Positions 25,380 to 36,295 of a stretch of DNA of 64,000 nt are shown here, piece after piece. Origin of the DNA: Diphasiastrum complanatum (lineage: Eukaryota > Streptophyta > Lycopodiopsida > Lycopodiales > Lycopodiaceae). How positions within the stretch are numbered: position 1 is the first letter of the stretch; each line of letters starts with the position of its first letter. Made by a program: the position numbers and the translations under genes. The stretch is from assembly GCA_029204225.1 (NCBI GenBank), contig CM055101.1, positions 3,186,363 through 3,250,362 of the forward strand, in the 5' to 3' direction. The notes beneath the pieces are model-generated. The model had not been told where the DNA came from. It searched no databases and saw nothing but the letters and a program-made list of their open reading frames with translations.

Positions 25380-25429
25380 TATTGAAGAGCACGCATGACA
25401 CATTTAAAAAAAATCACTAAATTGCACGA

Positions 25430-26870
25430 ATATTCCAAAATGGAGAAGTCATATCCCTCATGTCAAATATGAATTCATAATGAAACATGACTTGGACACT
25501 TGTTGATCTTCCTCTAGGAAGAAATCTGTTTGGATGCAAGTGTCAAAAGGCTAGATTGGCTACAAAAGGAGTTTTCTTGAATTGAAGTATATTGTCGAAA
25601 AAGTTGTACTGGCTAGCCATACTTACATTGATTAAAACTATATTTTGGCTAATTGCTAAAGAGAAATTATTGACGAGTTCCTCTAGTGGATATCAGTATA
25701 TTGTTCTTGAATAGTTACTTGAAAGGAGTTATGTCACATACAACATCCTAAGGGACTGCCATAAAAAGTAAGGCATAGTACTATCTCTAGTCTACATAGT
25801 ATGGCACTTTATGGCCTAAGGCATTCTTCATGTGCATTGCATGAGAGATTAACAAATATTCTCTTGCTGCCAATTCTAGTACAAATCCAAGTACCTACAT
25901 TCAGTGTAATGAACGCTCTTGCCATCATAGTTACATTGTCAACCATGGATAAATGTTACTACTATATATGTTAACCATGTCTATTGGTTAGTATTTTGTC
26001 ACTCCCAAGGATTTTACACAACAAAAATGTTAATTGTTATTTGTCAACATAATTTACTCCCACCTTATAGAACCTTACTTGGAAAAATGTTACTTTACAC
26101 AAAGAAGCGGGCTACAACGTTTTAGAATTTAGGGATTCATAAAGAAATGCTTTCAAACTATCATCCGTCAATAGGGCTTTCAATACACACTTCATTTTTC
26201 TCTTTTAAGACATTTCTCTAACCCAGTCCCCCATCACCACCCTTGGAGCCTGGAGTCCAATAGAGAATTGTCAATCTTCCAGTAATTATGCAATGCGAGG
26301 ATTATCAATTTTTCAAATGCAAATCGTTATCCCTATATGTGTTAAACCTCTATTAGTTGGATTTCCACTACTCCAAAGGCCTAACATTTATCCAGGGTTG
26401 ACTCTATATAGATGACTTGATTCTAGCCTACATGACCTTCAAAAACTTAAAACTTACGATATCAAAAACATTTGACAGACAAGATTTTGGTGAAATGCAT
26501 CATTGTTTGGGTATACACCTTATGAGAAATCAACACCTGTAACAGAATTTCTTTCAGCAAGGACCTGTAAGAGAAATCTTGGGCCATTATTATATGATTC
26601 TATATAGATGACTTGATTCTAGCCTACATGACCTTCAAAAACTTAAAACTTACGATATCAAGTTGACTCTATATAGATGACTTGATTCTAGCCTACATGA
26701 CCTTCAAAAACTTAAAACTTACGATATCAAAAACATTTGACAGACAAGATTTTGGTGAAATGCATCATTGTTTGGGTATACACCTTATGAGAAATCAACA
26801 CCTGTAACAGAATTTCTTTCAGCAAGGACCTATAAGAGAAATCTTGGGCCATTATTATATGATTGATTGC
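25430..26870 (+). pseudogene. Heavily decayed copia RT region
   Basis: Scattered RT blocks in the right order: TWTLVDLPLGRNLFGCK (25490-25540), KARLATKGVFLN, MALYGLRHSSCALHERLT (25800-25860), then TLYIDDLILAYMTFKNLK (degenerate YVDD box, 26400-26450) and FGEMHHCLGIHLMRNQH. Many stops and frameshifts. Internal tandem duplication of the YVDD region is listed separately. Confidence 0.7.
26397..26862 (+). repeat. Segmental tandem duplication inside the copia RT remnant
   Basis: The block starting TTGACTCTATATAGATGAC is present at 26397-26598 and again, nearly identical, at 26662-26862. A shorter third copy of its first 63 bp lies between (26599-26661). The low divergence shows this happened long after the element died. 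Confidence 0.9.
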
Positions 26871-28010
26871 ACGACCATTAGTACTCTCACTGATGTAAAC
26901 TAAAAGCTCACAATAAATATTAATTATCAAATAGAGAAAGGAGCTCTACAGAAATACCGTAGACAGCCTCATGCATCTAATGTAGTAACAAGGCCTATTA
27001 TGTAACAGTTTTGCTGTTGATAGATTAGTTTAAGTCAATGTGCTTTTGATTTTAGTCATAATCATTGGATAGCTGTGAAAGTATGCTGGAATGCTTGAAA
27101 TTTACCATGGTTTACAATGGGACACAACATGCTTCAAGCACTCAACACTGCATACGGTTTCAAGATTGCAAGTGGTATGCATTAGCTGGAGCAGTAAACA
27201 GAGAACAGCTGCACTCTCGACCACTTAGGCTGAGTATAGGCAGGCAGCATTTCAAGTAAGTAGAGAAGCAATTTGGGTGAATAAGGTATGCCAATAGATC
27301 TCCCAAAAAAGGCATGCCTCACCAAAAAGATCAAAGCCTATTGGGTTGGAACGTTTTCATCTGAAATTGTTGATTTCTTATGCTGTTCTTTTCTGTTCTC
27401 TGTATGTTTATTCGTGACCTTCTGTTCAGTAGCCTGCAGTTGACAAAGGACCAATAAAAACTTCCAGTTCATGCTATTGATATGTTTGAACTTTGTGACA
27501 TTCAAGAAAAGTATCACTGATTTGTGCAAGCTGCAGCAAAAAAAGGGACTCAAACTAGAGATTACAATATTGACAGATTGTTTAGATGTATGCCTGCTTT
27601 TTGAACTAGGTGTGATATCATGCCTCTGTAGACGGAAACAGAAGTCAGGAGTGCACTAGATGTCGAAAAAACTAGATAACGTTGAGATAACTCAGACGTT
27701 CTTCAGCTTCAGCTCTGCCAACGACTGTGCAACACAGTGATTGTTTCCAGAAGCAAGGCGTTTTTCTTCTTGCCTACCGGGCTCTTTGCACCATAACTGC
27801 GTATTCTAGAAAGCGTTGAAACATTTGGCTTCAACATCCAAGACTTCTCCTAATAGAAGGATCTGCTCTACTGTCTAAAGTTGCAAATGGAAAATCTGTG
27901 TATGTTACATCACTTTTGTTACCAAAAGTCATTACTGCTGCAAACAGGAATTCTATATATGCTGGCTGACGTATTTATGTCTAAGGAGAAGCAGCCTTTG
28001 ATTGATCATA
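26871..28010. other. No gene recognised; 3' flank of the FAF-like gene
   Basis: Small open frames (27065-27259, 27471-27659) have no recognisable domain. GC content rises slightly compared with the transposon tracts, fitting unique flanking DNA of the gene on the minus strand. Confidence 0.35.
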
Positions 28011-28016
28011 TTTATT
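28011..28016 (-). terminator. Candidate poly(A) signal for the FAF-like gene
   Basis: Minus-strand AATAAA lies 113 bp past the stop codon. Plant poly(A) signals are loose, so this is only a candidate. Confidence 0.4.
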
Positions 28017-28128
28017 AAAATGATATTTGCTTCCGGAGGGGGGAGAGGGATTGCTTAAAATCAGCAGAGAAATAACTTCACTCATCCGAGTGGGAGTGAA
28101 GAATTGCTGCTCTGTACATTTATGACAC

Positions 28129-28923
28129 TTACAGAAGGTTATTTCTTCGACTTGACGTTATATCAGTGATGTAATTTATTTTGAGCTTTGCGGTGGCAAT
28201 CTGCTCTTCTGCAGCGACGTGTTCTTTCGTTTCGATGGTTGCTTGAGGATTCTCATCATCACGGTGAATCAGCTGCAGAACCAAGCGTCCTTGTGTTCGA
28301 ATTGGCTGGAAAAGGGATTGAGGGGCGACCTTCACCTCTTGGAGAAGAATACGGCCATTGCTTCTGATGTGGTGCAATTGTAAGCATGCTAATTGAGGAG
28401 GAAATTGCGCGTAGCTCCTCCTGACCAAAGATGCCAAAGGTGGGGGGAAGCTGTCGCTTCTTCTACGCGGCTTCATTGCCTCTTTAACACCGTTAGAATT
28501 ATAAGTAATCTCATGGCAAGCGCTGCCCTTTGAATCCATATCTTCATCATCCATTCTGGCAATCTTTTCCTCAATCCTCTGATGGGTTGTCCATAACTTT
28601 TCAGGCTCTTGGTGATCATCTACTCTGGAACTCACCTTTTTCCCATCCGAAGAGAGTGAATTTTTTGTTTGGCTACTTAAGCATTGCCGAATGCAATCGT
28701 TACAAAGACAACTGTTCCGGCCGTGCACACACTCGGGCTTCCCCATTTTCACAGGGAGAGTTTGTGTTGATTCTTCCCCAGTGCTAAAAGAAAACTCTGG
28801 AACCTCACAGCAACACGGGTCCTGCTCGACGCTTGTACTCTCTGCTCCTTCTGTCAGCATCTCAGAACGGCAGGACTGTCCATCTGCATTCACAGCGGCT
28901 CTACACAACAGACTATCTTCCAT
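28129..28923 (-). CDS. FANTASTIC FOUR (FAF)-domain protein
   Basis: Intact single-exon frame of 264 residues. The FAF domain spans about residues 157-220: SDSFPPPLASLVRRS, then HHIRSNGRILLQEVKVAPQS and RTQGRLVLQLI. This follows the family pattern PPP(I/L)xSL ... GRLxLxExxV ... xxGRLxLxL. FAF proteins in Arabidopsis modulate shoot meristem size through the WUSCHEL-CLAVATA pathway; whether this relative does is unknown. The N-terminal half has a Cys-rich patch (PCCCEVPEF near 36-45; CVHGRNSCLCNDCIRQC at 65-81) and an acidic stretch at 117-130, neither of known function. No signal peptide or membrane segment. An in-frame TGA eight codons upstream supports this start. The usual Trp/Tyr before the first GRL block is missing, so the domain is somewhat divergent. 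It is one of two intact-looking host loci in the window. Confidence 0.75.
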   Translation of the reverse strand: MEDSLLCRAAVNADGQSCRSEMLTEGAESTSVEQDPCCCEVPEFSFSTGEESTQTLPVKMGKPECVHGRNSCLCNDCIRQCLSSQTKNSLSSDGKKVSSRVDDHQEPEKLWTTHQRIEEKIARMDDEDMDSKGSACHEITYNSNGVKEAMKPRRRSDSFPPPLASLVRRSYAQFPPQLACLQLHHIRSNGRILLQEVKVAPQSLFQPIRTQGRLVLQLIHRDDENPQATIETKEHVAAEEQIATAKLKINYITDITSSRRNNLL

Positions 28924-30299
28924 GCTGTTCTCCAGTATCCTTCACTCGATCGAGGTCCGAGGAATCGGATTCTCATAATTTGGTAAAACAGAGGTCAGAT
29001 TGGATCCAGAATAGGTTGATTCAGGACCCATTCGTGAAAACTTCTGTGAAATTGGATTCTCTGGTACTGCCTTCATCGTCTATAGCAAAACACCATTGTT
29101 TCCATGCGACTAGTTGCACGTGACAGTTCTGGCCACAGCTCGCTCCCTTGAAAACCACATTCAAGCCATTCTCACGATTTTCAGACAATGCAGGGAATGA
29201 AAGAAAGAAAAAGAAAAAGTTTAAGCAAATTTTTCTCCCAGATAGTCTTTATGTCTTTTGTGAGGCTTTAAGTTGGATTGAAAAGTTTTTCACATACCTA
29301 AACTAATCTCTCTAGTAGACTGCTCTTTGCAGCTTTCCTTCAGTTTTGCGAGTTGTTCGGAAGCTGAATTGTGATACCTGGAAGTGTCTTCATTGGAATG
29401 ATTTTCGAAGAGAGAGGAAGATGGTATTCAATAAATAAGAACCTCGAGGCCAGGAAATGTTACACGCATGCTCGAGAAGTATTAAGAACGCATACTCTGC
29501 GTTCATCCAAAGGATTTGGAAAAGTAAGGAGTATTCAAGAGAGTAGTTCATCCTTGATTATTAACTATAAAACTGGAAAGAAGCACATGGATCCTTTTCG
29601 CATTCATTTTCACAATCGTACGCTAACAAAGATTGAAACACAAAAAAATATATCAATCTGATATGATGCTGCCAATCTACGTACTTGATAATACAAGATT
29701 AGCATCCCAAAGTTACTTTCATATCATACATATATACGAATTTATTCATGTAGCGAACAGATTAAGAACCTGACGTCTCAGCTGAAGGCAATACAGAAAC
29801 GCACGTGGCACATCCGATTTCTATAGGATACAGCCGTGAAAATCGGCGAGCAAGTGATGGAAGAAAAGAAAAAGCGATAATCTACCAAGGAAATAAATGC
29901 AACAGTAACAAGGGGACGCAAACTGACAAAGACGTGTATGAAAAGCGAGTTAATGAGATGAGATTGATCAGCACGCCCACGCCGGCACACCTCACATGCA
30001 ACAACACAATCGTATGCACATCGTATGAATCCGTGAGCCGCACCTAGAATCTTGACTCACTCAGGAGGTGAGGAGTCAGGCAAACGCCAAGTGCGAGCGG
30101 ATCTTCATCCCACCTACTACTTCTCATCTCATACGCGCACAACGCCCAAGGCTGATCATCTCTCCGCCATCGCCCTCGCCATCGTCATCGTCATCGTCAT
30201 CTCTCTCATATCTCTCATCTCCTCTCCTCCCCTCTTCTCTCCTCTAGACGGCGTCTCTCGTGCCCCTTCACCACAGAATGCTTACTTTCTCTCACACCA
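28924..30299. other. Upstream region of the FAF-like gene
   Basis: No coding gene seen. 5' flank and likely promoter of the minus-strand gene. A TATA-like minus CGTATATATG lies near 29730, but about 0.8 kb from the start codon, so its role is doubtful. 30160-30250 is a CATCGT/CTCTCC-rich simple-sequence tract, CT-rich on the plus strand. Confidence 0.4.
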
Positions 30300-30540
30300 C
30301 CTAACTTCTCGTCTGGAACTTATAACCGCTAACGTAAATAGTTAATTTTTAACTGAACCTAACTTCTCGTTTGGACGTCTCGTATAGCTACTAACGTAAA
30401 TGGTTAATTTTTAACAGAGCCTAACTTCTCGTTTAGACCACTCGAATCACCTCTAACGTAAATGGTTAACTTTTAACAAAACCTAGCTTCTCGTGTTATC
30501 GCCTTGGTTAACTTTTAGCAGAACCTAGCAGAAATGGTTA
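30300..30540 (+). repeat. Minisatellite, about 60-bp units x 4
   Basis: Unit starts CCTAACTTCTCGT at 30300, 30358, 30420 and 30482 (periods 58, 62, 62). Each unit ends with AACGTAAATGGTTAA-TTTTTAAC, except that the last unit is shortened. The units are clearly diverged. Confidence 0.9.
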
Positions 30541-30620
30541 TCACTTAACGGTGTCCTAACTGAATCCGTTAAGATTTTATAATCAAACACATTTTATGAA
30601 ACGAACTAGGTAGCGAGCGT

Positions 30621-30720
30621 GAGCAGGCCCGCTACCGTGTGTAGCAGGTGGCCTTCAACGCACCGAGCCGCCCTATGGTGCGTTGAAGGCCACCTGCTAC
30701 ACACGGTAGCGGGCCTGCTC
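30621..30720. repeat. Perfect 44-bp inverted repeat (hairpin)
   Basis: Left arm 30621-30664 (GAGCAGGCCCGCTACCGTGT...) and right arm 30677-30720 are exact reverse complements, with a 12-bp spacer (GAGCCGCCCTAT). About 60% GC, against roughly 38% in the surroundings. No coding frame makes sense here. Confidence 0.97.
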
Positions 30721-30721
30721 A

Positions 30722-30885
30722 TGCCTGCTAACGGGCATAATTTGCCATTTGGGCCCTTTAACTGCCCTTCCGTTGACAGGTTGTTGCACTATGGCTCTGA
30801 ACATCTGTGTTCAGAGCCAATGAAAATGTGTCAGCTGTCCACTATTAGCCCAAATGCAAATTATGGATTAGCTAATGGAATCTGT
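30722..30885. repeat. Imperfect foldback next to the perfect hairpin
   Basis: The centre is a 12-bp perfect stem (TGGCTCTGAACA / TGTTCAGAGCCA, 30792-30803 and 30808-30819) with a 4-nt loop. Outer arms pair imperfectly: GCATAATTTGCCATTTGGGCC on the left against AGCCCAAATGCAAATTATGG on the right. Overall a hairpin of about 160 nt. It could be a MITE-like or miRNA-precursor-like foldback. Confidence 0.75.
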
Positions 30886-31393
30886 TAAGAAATGCTTACA
30901 AGTTGATGCGCGCCACGTAAGCTAAACCAGCTGAGCTAGCAGTAAGGGGTAACATTTGGTAGCATGGGCTCTTGTCTCTAAAATGAATGTCAAAGAAAAT
31001 ATTGATGCTATTACCTAAGAATAATAAACTCGTGGTTTTATAAATGAAGTATGTGAAATCCCCCGTCAATGTACAAAAAGATGAAAGTATATAAAATGAT
31101 AATGCCAAATGGCAAAGAAAAATTAAGTTGAAAAGTTTAATAAAATTTTAAACAATTAATTAATTACTCAAAACCAAATGTTTGATGTAAATCACTAATT
31201 AAAATAGTGTCATTAATAAGTAATGCAATAAGCTTTAAAGTAGCCGCTCTTGCAAATTGAGCTCGTTGAAGAATTGAAAGCACTTGTAAGCGTTGCAAAG
31301 CAATAGAAATACGTTGACGATAGAAAGATAGAATGATGGATGGTAACCTAAGAAGAACATCAGAAGGCATAAAATGAAATACATTTTTGTGTG
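30886..31393. other. No gene recognised
   Basis: AT-rich. A minus-strand open frame (31164-31430, 88 codons) runs into the LTR and has no known domain. A tRNA-like word TAGCTCAGCTGGTTTAG lies on the minus strand near 30922-30938. Confidence 0.35.
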
Positions 31394-31889
31394 CGTTGAA
31401 TTTCACACGCGTACGTGTGGGAGTGGCCAAAAGTGTGATAATGATCTCCTAAGACTTGGTGATTGCACATAGATACATAGATTGAAAATGAAGATCTAGT
31501 TCACAAATCTAAGGCAAGAGCACTTTCTATCATGCATAGATCAACCAAACAAGTACATTCACACGTGTGGAGACTTGAACAAAACAAAAGTAAATGTGGA
31601 AAAGCCTTTCTCTCGGGTAGAGAGAGAATCCAAGTACTAACACTTGGGTAAAGAGAGAAACTCAAGATCGCTCAAAATATGTAAAAATCTCAATAACTCC
31701 AAAAAACTTAATTACAAATGAACTAAGACTCATATATGTAGCAACTCGAGGTAGAGGGGAGTGAAACATGACTGGACCCCTTCTTTACCTCCTCTAAATT
31801 CTATTGGTTGAGTGACATATGTGCTCTCTAACTTGATTGGACCGACTTGATGGATTTCTAACTTTTGATTGGTCACTAACTCTCATGCC
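31394..31889 (-). repeat. Left copy of an old copia LTR
   Basis: Strongly similar to 35845-36295 over its whole length (GTTGAATTTCACACG ... TCACTAACTCTCATGCC) apart from small indels. The last few bases (expected AACA) are missing at the right, where the younger copia sequence begins. It is probably the 3' LTR of the minus-strand element split by that insertion. Confidence 0.75.
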
Positions 31890-33814
31890 TACTCCTGATA
31901 AGCTTCCACAGAAACAAGACTCTATTAGTCGATAGAGTAATTGTCTTCTTGTTCTATAATTTAGCACCAGATTTTCATACTTAAATCACTAATAACTACT
32001 CCTATCACCTAGACTGATATTTCACATGGATTCTTAAGGGAAAGCCAATCCTATCATGGACAAGCTTGATGGAGCCAATTACCATCTGTGGAAATTTAAG
32101 ATGAGAACTGTGCTAATGGCTAAGAAATTGTATGACGTTACAGGTGCAGAGGAAAAACCCAAAGCTGACGATGCAGCAATCTCCAGATGGAAGCTGAAGG
32201 ATGGCAAAGCATTTGCGCTGATCATCCTCAACATTTTGGATACTCAGATCGGCCATGTGTCCGAAGCCCAGACATCCAAAGAATTTTGGGACATCTTGAG
32301 CACATTATATAAAGTGCGAGATATAGCTTCCAAGCTACATCTCAGGAAGAAATTTTACTCCCTCAAGATGGCAAATGGTGATTCCCTACAGAATCACATC
32401 AACTAATTCAAAAACCTACTGAAGCAAATGGCCGATGTCAGATCTGTCATTGATGATCAAAACGCAGTAATGCAACTGCTTACAAGCTTGCCAAGCTCAT
32501 ACGACAGCTGGGTGATGATCATCACGACACATCCAGAGCTTACTCTTTCAAGAGTCATTGCGATGTTGTTGCGGGAAGACACGCGGAGGAACGAAACCTC
32601 TATTTCCTCAGCTGATTCTCACGCTTTGTACACAACAAGAGCACGACTAAGCAGAAGAAAAAAAAAGTCCCGAAGCAATCAAAGCAAGATCAGAAACCAG
32701 CACAGCACAAAGAACAGTTGAATCTGCAGACAAATACTCTCTCAGACAAAACACCCCATGAGGTGTGGACGGGCTCTAAGCCTTCTATGAAGAATCTATG
32801 AGTGTTCGGATGCGTTGCCTACGCGCAAATCCTGAAAAGCACGAGGAAGAAATTCGACTTCCAAGGTCTCAAGACCATCTTGATTGGGTATACTTCACTT
32901 GATAACACATACAAGCTGTATGATCCCGATACCCAACAAATCTTGTATAGTCGGGATACAATCTTTATTGAGGATCTGTTCATCGACATCAAAGGCAAAG
33001 ATATTGTTCCAGGAGAATCTTTATCCCCTGTCATTGACACAACTATTCGAGTTTCAGGCTCAAGCGTGTCCATTGTCGATCCACTATTCGACAGCGAATC
33101 AAACAAAGACGTTGCTGCTACCCAGCAACAAGTCCCAAGAGTGGTCCATCAGTCGATTCCTCCCAAAAGATCAAGCCAAGTGCACACACAGCCCACAAGG
33201 TATACTCTTGAGTCTACATGTCTCTTGATACATGAACTAACAATAGTTGAAGAGGCACTTAGCCAACCAAACTCTGATATCTGGAGAGAAGCCATGGATA
33301 GAGAGTATTCCTCTCTGATCAGGAACTAGACATGGTCATTGGTCGAAGCTCCTATTGGCTGCAATATCATTGATTGCAAATGGATCTTTAAGATCAAATA
33401 CCATGCCAATGGATCGATTGATCGAAGGAAAGCAAGACTGGTAGCACGAGGATTCACTCAGATCCCCAACGTTGACTACAATGAGACTTTCAATCCAATA
33501 GTCAAGCATTCATCGATCCGAACCCTCCTATCATATGTTGCAGTTGCCGATCTTACAGCCCTACAATCATATTCTGTGATAATCAGAGTGATATTACCTT
33601 ATTGGCCAACCCTAGATTTCATTCTAAGAGTAAGCACATTGAGATCCGATATCACTACATTAGGGGTAAGGTTCTCAACAAGGAGGTAAGCTTAACGTAC
33701 TGTAGAATGCAGGAGATGGTTGCAAGTATATTTACCAAGGCAAGTGTTAATGCACACAACAAGTTTTGTGCATTGCTTAGTCTGAAGATCAAGGCATTCA
33801 TGGATCCAGATTAA
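31890..33814 (+). pseudogene. Deletion-derived copia element (gag, integrase tail, RT start, RNase H end)
   Basis: Gag opens at 32056 (MDKLDGANYHLWKFKMRTVL) and runs with one stop to about 32720, ending without its zinc knuckle. It then jumps to the integrase C-terminus (TPHEVWTGSKPSMKNL, VFGCVAYAQILKSTRKKFDF, 32750-33000), the RT N-terminus (TWSLVEAPIGCN, RRKARLVARGFTQIPNVDYN, 33330-33500), and jumps again to the RNase H tail (FHSKSKHIEIRYHYIRGKVL, FTKASVNAHNKF). Protease, integrase core, RT active site and most of RNase H are deleted. It cannot move by itself. The polypurine tract TTAAGGGGGGG (33811-33821) leads straight into a 3' LTR; the 5' LTR is missing. Confidence 0.85.
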
Positions 33815-33821
33815 GGGGGGG

Positions 33822-35026
33822 TGTTGGATTTATCTCCTCTACTCTTCTAAATCCTATGTTAATCTGCCTCCATTCATGCTGCTGTATTTTACTTGTGTTG
33901 TCGCACAGTCTGCATATTTACATGTAAAATAAGACAGACGAAAAACGTGATTGTTTGCATTTTTACTCGGGAATTCCCACAAGCGAAAAATGCAACATTG
34001 TCGCTTCTTCAATTTCGGGCCACTATGAGCAACCAAGTGTCGGCGACACTTCCAAAAAAGAGACAGTCTGTATAAATATAAGCAAATTTGAACAGAGAAA
34101 AATACGAGTAAGGCGAAAAAGGCGACATTGCCCTACAAATGCCAAAGGTGCCCTTATGGAAAGGCGAAGGTTCCCTGTAAATTATTTTCTAAGGCACTTT
34201 GACGGAGTGTCACGTTTTATGCTTTTTACCAGCGAAGCCCGACGTCACAGTCTCCTCACGCCCATTCCATGCACTATGCAATCAGATTTAACAATGATAG
34301 CAACCACCCACGATCTCCCACAGACAGCAGAACCACTTTTGTACCTTCTTCATCTGCACACCTATATAACTTATGTAAATATATTGAATACCATCTCTGT
34401 ATCGCAAGAGGTGTGAAGTGGAGAGAAGATAGAACGAAACATCACTTGTAATCAGAGGCAAACATTGTAGATGCCTTTGCACATTAATTCTTTACTCCAG
34501 ATGTATTGTCGGTAGTAGGTTCATCACCTTCACAAATTGTGTGATTAGCTTTGTGAAGCACGTGGTTACGTCCACTATTGTTTTGTGCTCAGCTGCATTA
34601 TTGATCTGTATATTTCGTTATACTTAATCTGATTACAGCTCTATTTGTTCTGCGTTCAGATTTGTGTCAATACTGCAATGCTTTTCTACGCTCTATCTGG
34701 CTTTCTAATAGCTTAGTCTGGTTGTCTGCCTTTCGCGACTAATTCGCGACTGATTATTAGTCTAGCTCTTCGCGACTAATTCGTGACAAATTATTCGTCT
34801 GATGTTTTGATGCTTAATGTTTGGCTACGTAAACAGATCGAACGTGATTTCTATCACTAATGTTCTGTTTGAGATTGATAGGCGTAGTCATGCATAAGGA
34901 AAGAGGGGATAGCCTATTCCGCTGCGCACGAACATTTTCCATTTGAGTTCGTTTCTTTTTTAGTTTGCTTTCTTTTCGTGTTTGTTTCTTTTCGAGTTAT
35001 CTCTCTTTCCCCCCCTCTTTCCAACA
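33822..35026 (+). repeat. 3' LTR of the deletion-derived copia element
   Basis: Starts TGTTGGA right after the polypurine tract and ends TCCAACA, a perfect 7-bp terminal inverted repeat, 1205 bp long. A second copy of this family sits at 41797-42943. It holds GCGACATTG/AAGGCGACATTG words near 33960-34210 and TTCGCGACTAATTCGCGAC repeats near 34735-34800. Confidence 0.88.
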
Positions 35027-35206
35027 CATCCTCACCTTCCAAATACCATAATTGGAGGTGTTCAATCTCTCACCATTCTCCAACAAAATGGAACCTAAAG
35101 AAGCCATCTTCCTTGAGAAATTGTCTTGCAATAGATCAAAAAGTATTGCTCTCTCTCTTAATAAAGGATTCAATAATGGTATCCTACCTCCAATTCCATC
35201 TTGCAA
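35027..35206 (-). pseudogene. Gag start of the older minus-strand copia, cut by insertion
   Basis: The minus-strand frame contains MASLGSILLENGERLNTSNY then GIWKVRM, the typical copia gag opening (compare 5489 and 47933). It stops abruptly where the LTR at 33822-35026 begins. The rest of its gag is not seen on the other side, so a deletion accompanied or followed the insertion. Confidence 0.7.
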
Positions 35207-35844
35207 CTAGATGTGAGACCTATCTCCTTGACTCTACCAATCTCTCTCAAACTAGATCAAACTCTCATCCCAAGATGGAGCAAGGACAAAGTTTGGGTCA
35301 ACTTGACTCAAGTAAACAAAAGCACTCAAAAACATCCACAAATGACTCAAATACAATTGGATTGCATGAAACTACGTGGCTATGACCTCAAAAAATTGTC
35401 AAAATCTCAAATAGACAAGATTGGCAAGTTTTTTTCTAAGTTTAAGGATCAAACAAGCAAGACATGAGTTAAACCAAATGTGTCCAACCAGGTTGGGCCC
35501 CCACCTTGATTCAATTGGCCATAACTTTTTATTGGCACCTCCAATAAAAATTGCAACACAATCTTGACTCTGCTAGCTTTATAGCAAGCTATCAAGCACA
35601 GATTTTGGATCTATCTTGGAAGAGAACCACTTGGTCAAAGTTGGTTGTGCTTCACACGTGTCTGAGCATTGAATTCCGTACAATACTAGGCCAGGTCCAA
35701 TCTTTATGATTATGACCCCTCTTGATCCTAAAATCACAAAGATAGCAAAGGAGATGCAACTACACTCTCTAGACCTTGATTTCAAGGCAAATTTTCACAT
35801 CACTCTTGATGTATGCATGGATATATTAGTAGGCTATGATATCA
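35207..35844 (-). other. Leader and primer-binding site of the older copia element
   Basis: Non-coding leader. At 35833-35844 the minus strand reads TGATATCATAGC, two G-to-A changes from TGGTATCAGAGC, directly against the LTR end TTCAACA. Confidence 0.7.
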
Positions 35845-36295
35845 TGTTGAATTTCACACGTGTGGGAGTGCCCAAAAGTGTGATAATGATCTCCTAAGAC
35901 TTCGTGATTGCACATTGATCGTACATAGATTGAAAATCAAGATCTAGTTCGCAAATCTAAGGCAAGAGCGCTTTCTATCAGGCATAGATCAGCCAAACAA
36001 GTACATTCACACATGTGGAGACTTGTACAAAACAAAACTAAATGTGAAAGGCCTTCCTCTCAGGTAGAGATTTCTCAAAATGTGTAGAAATTTCAATAAC
36101 TCCAAGAAACTTAATTACAAATTAACTAAGACTCATATCTGTAGAAAATTGAGGTAGAGGGAGTGAAACATGATTGGACCCCTTCTTTACCTCCTCTAAA
36201 TCCTATTGGTTGAGTGACATATGTGCTATCTAGCTTGATTGGACCAATTTGATGGATTTCTAGCTTTTGATTGCTCACTAACTCTCATGCCAACA
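35845..36295 (-). repeat. 5' LTR of the older minus-strand copia element
   Basis: 451 bp. Minus start TGTTGGCATGAG, minus end GTGTGAAATTCAACA, next to the primer site. Its partner is 31394-31889. The pair frames a nest of about 4.9 kb. Confidence 0.82.

Noticed and set aside
30896-30960. A true tRNA gene on the minus strand
   Set aside because: Only a D-arm-like word is present; acceptor stem, anticodon arm and a proper T-loop cannot be formed.
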